Shown here: in pieces, positions 5,762-7,356 of the stretch
How the letters are laid out: every line of letters begins with the position of its first letter
How positions within the stretch are numbered: the stretch's first letter is position 1
DNA from: an uncultured Collinsella sp.
GTDB lineage: Bacteria > Actinomycetota > Coriobacteriia > Coriobacteriales > Coriobacteriaceae
Length of the DNA stretch: 7,356 bases
Reading direction: 5' to 3'
NCBI GenBank assembly: GCA_900552345.1
Contig: URZN01000058.1
Span: forward strand, 1 to 7,356
The notes under the pieces: model-generated
Databases searched by the model: none
What the model saw: only the letters and a program-made list of their open reading frames with translations
What the model was told of the DNA's origin: nothing
Program-made: the position numbers and the translations under genes

Positions 5762-7356
5762 TTAGGCGAGCTCAGCGGTACCCAGATCGGCGTGCTTCTG
5801 CGGATCGACATAGAGGTGCTTAATGCGATCGGAGCCGGCGATGGTGTGCGTGTAGAACATAATCGGGATGACCGGGCAGTCGGCAGCGACCATTGCGTCG
5901 GCCTCCTGCATCTTAGCGACGCGCTCCTCGTCGTCAACAATAGTACGAGCCTCGTCGACCTTGGCGTCGAACTCGGGGTTGTTGTAACCGGAGCGGTTGT
6001 CGCCACCGAGGGAGTCGGAGTGGAACAGCGGATACAGGAAGTTGTCCATGATCGGGTAGTCGGCAATCCAACCCAGACGACCGAACTGATAGTTAAAGTT
6101 CTGATACTGCTCGAGCAGGGCAGACCACTCAGGGGTATCGGAGACAGCGGTAACGCCAACCTTGGCGAGGTCACCGATGATGGACTCCATGATCTCCTTG
6201 TGACCGCCGTCCTGGTTGTAGGACAGGGTCACGCTAATGCCACGATCGCCGTTAGCGCCAGCGGGAGCAACCTTGTCGAGGTACTCGTTAGCCTTGTCGA
6301 CATCGTAGGCGCAGAACTCCCATGCGCCCTCCTTGTAGCCATCGATGCCCGGAGGAACAATGCCGTCGGCAGGGGTACGGGTACCCTTGAAGATGGTCTT
6401 GCAGATGGCCTCACGGTTAATGGCCAGGGAGATGCCCCTACGCAGGTCGGCGTTGTTGAACGGCTCGGCCGTGGTGTTGCAGGTCAGATAGTACGTGGAA
6501 GGCTCGGCGCCGAGCAGCATGCGCTCGCCGTCACCCATGGTGTAGCCGTCCTTGGACACGCCGCGATCCTTCTTGGCGGCATCGATCTGAGCGACGGGAA
6601 CGTCGCAGACATCGAGGTTACCGGCCTGGAACTCCTTGTAAGCGGTCTCCATGTCCTTGATGACCTGGAAGTGGATGCCATCGATCTTGGCCTTGTCGCC
6701 ATAGTAATCGTCGAACTTCTTGACGTTGATCTCCTGGCCATCCTCCCACTTGCCGTCCATCATGAACGGGCCGTTACCGACCGGGGCAAGATAGAAGCTC
6801 TTGACATCGGACTCGGCGCACTCGGGAACCGGGGCCAGAGCCGGATGAGAGGCGACGAAGGGGAAGTCAGCGTAAGCGGAAGACAGCTTGACGACGAGGG
6901 TCTCATCGTCGGGGCACGTAACACCGCTGAGCTCGGTAGCGTTACCGGCAAGCAGGTCGTCATAACCCTCGACCATGGAAAGGTGATAGGAGACCTCGGA
7001 AGGGCCGTACTCGGTAGCGATGGCCGACTTGGTGTTGACCAGACGCTCCCAACCGAGCTTGAAGGACTTGGAGGTAACGTCGTCACCGTTGTGGAACTTG
7101 GCCTTCTTGATCTTGAAGGTAAACTCGGTGGCGTCGTCATTGGACTCAAAGGACTCGCAAGCCAGCGGAACGATCTCGCCCTTCTCGGCGTCGTAAGAGG
7201 TCAGAGCGTCAAAGAGCTGGTACTCGACCTGAGTGCCCTGGTCCTCCTGGACGTTGTAGGGGTCGATGCAGACCGGGTTGTTGATGTAGAAGTTCAGCGT
7301 CGAACCGGACTCAGAACCGGAAGCGTCGCCACCCTTCTTGCCGCATGCGGCAAGAA
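5762..7356 (-). CDS. oppA: Peptide ABC transporter substrate-binding lipoprotein (SBP_bac_5 family), start outside the window
   Basis: About 530 codons are visible; the reading frame continues past the right edge. The first complete residues are LAAC, a lipobox, with the lipidated cysteine encoded at 7345-7343, so only part of the signal peptide is missing and the mature protein is about 527 residues, normal for the family. A Gly/Ser-rich tether (GKKGGDASGSESGS) follows, then the domain from TLNFYINNPVCIDPYNVQED. Family hallmarks include FTFKIKKAKFHNGDDVTS, PVGNGPFMMDGKW, LRRGISLAINREAI, and the C-terminal GWIADYPIMDNFLYPLF and SGYNNPEFDAKVDEA. It would sit on the outer face of the membrane and deliver peptides to OppB/OppC. 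The internal ATG at 6976 is not the start, since homology runs upstream. The mature chain contains nine cysteines besides the lipidated one. Peptide versus another substrate of this broad family cannot be settled from sequence alone, but the ABCDF gene order supports peptides. Confidence 0.92.
   Translation of the reverse strand, partial: LAACGKKGGDASGSESGSTLNFYINNPVCIDPYNVQEDQGTQVEYQLFDALTSYDAEKGEIVPLACESFESNDDATEFTFKIKKAKFHNGDDVTSKSFKLGWERLVNTKSAIATEYGPSEVSYHLSMVEGYDDLLAGNATELSGVTCPDDETLVVKLSSAYADFPFVASHPALAPVPECAESDVKSFYLAPVGNGPFMMDGKWEDGQEINVKKFDDYYGDKAKIDGIHFQVIKDMETAYKEFQAGNLDVCDVPVAQIDAAKKDRGVSKDGYTMGDGERMLLGAEPSTYYLTCNTTAEPFNNADLRRGISLAINREAICKTIFKGTRTPADGIVPPGIDGYKEGAWEFCAYDVDKANEYLDKVAPAGANGDRGISVTLSYNQDGGHKEIMESIIGDLAKVGVTAVSDTPEWSALLEQYQNFNYQFGRLGWIADYPIMDNFLYPLFHSDSLGGDNRSGYNNPEFDAKVDEARTIVDDEERVAKMQEADAMVAADCPVIPIMFYTHTIAGSDRIKHLYVDPQKHADLGTAELA

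Noticed and set aside
5762..6976. OppA starting at the internal ATG at 6976
   Set aside because: The frame stays open to the window edge, the upstream residues match the binding-protein family, and a lipobox appears at the correct place.

Overview
The window looks like a piece of a moderately GC-rich anaerobic gut actinobacterium of the class Coriobacteriia, most likely Collinsella or a close relative. This is inferred from protein style, base composition and the hairpin-rich intergenic DNA, not from a database match. Every gene I can support lies on the minus strand, so the window reads from right to left.

From the right edge to about 1496 there is one five-gene oligopeptide/dipeptide ABC importer operon in the order A-B-C-D-F. 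It consists of a substrate-binding lipoprotein (cut by the window edge inside its signal peptide, with the lipobox still visible), two membrane permeases and two ATPases. The A-B gap is 156 nt and contains hairpins. The B-C, C-D and D-F junctions are tight (14 nt, 2 nt, and a 1-nt TAATG overlap), which suggests translational coupling. The lipoprotein would capture peptides outside the membrane, OppB/OppC form the channel, and OppD/OppF drive transport. Both ATPases carry the C-terminal four-cysteine motif of this family. The operon promoter lies outside the window.

Between the end of oppF (1496) and the tRNA promoter (about 986) is roughly 500 bp without a gene, and it is unusually full of inverted repeats. 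There are two large three-tier palindromes with perfect outer arms of 29 bp (1044-1168 and 1350-1481), two compact GC-rich hairpins (1230-1284), and a collapsed relative of the first palindrome (about 1309-1340). An 11-bp inverted repeat (974-984/1187-1197) frames the first palindrome and overlaps the tRNA promoter.

Left of this is a complete stable-RNA unit: an AT-rich upstream element, a sigma-70-type promoter, a tRNA-Leu(GAG) with encoded CCA, and an intrinsic terminator with a TTCG loop. Twenty-six bases after the terminator begins a PAS-GAF sensor protein gene that runs off the left edge, probably a signalling kinase.

I see no previously undescribed multi-gene system here. The part most worth a second look is the stack of palindromes at 974-1481.
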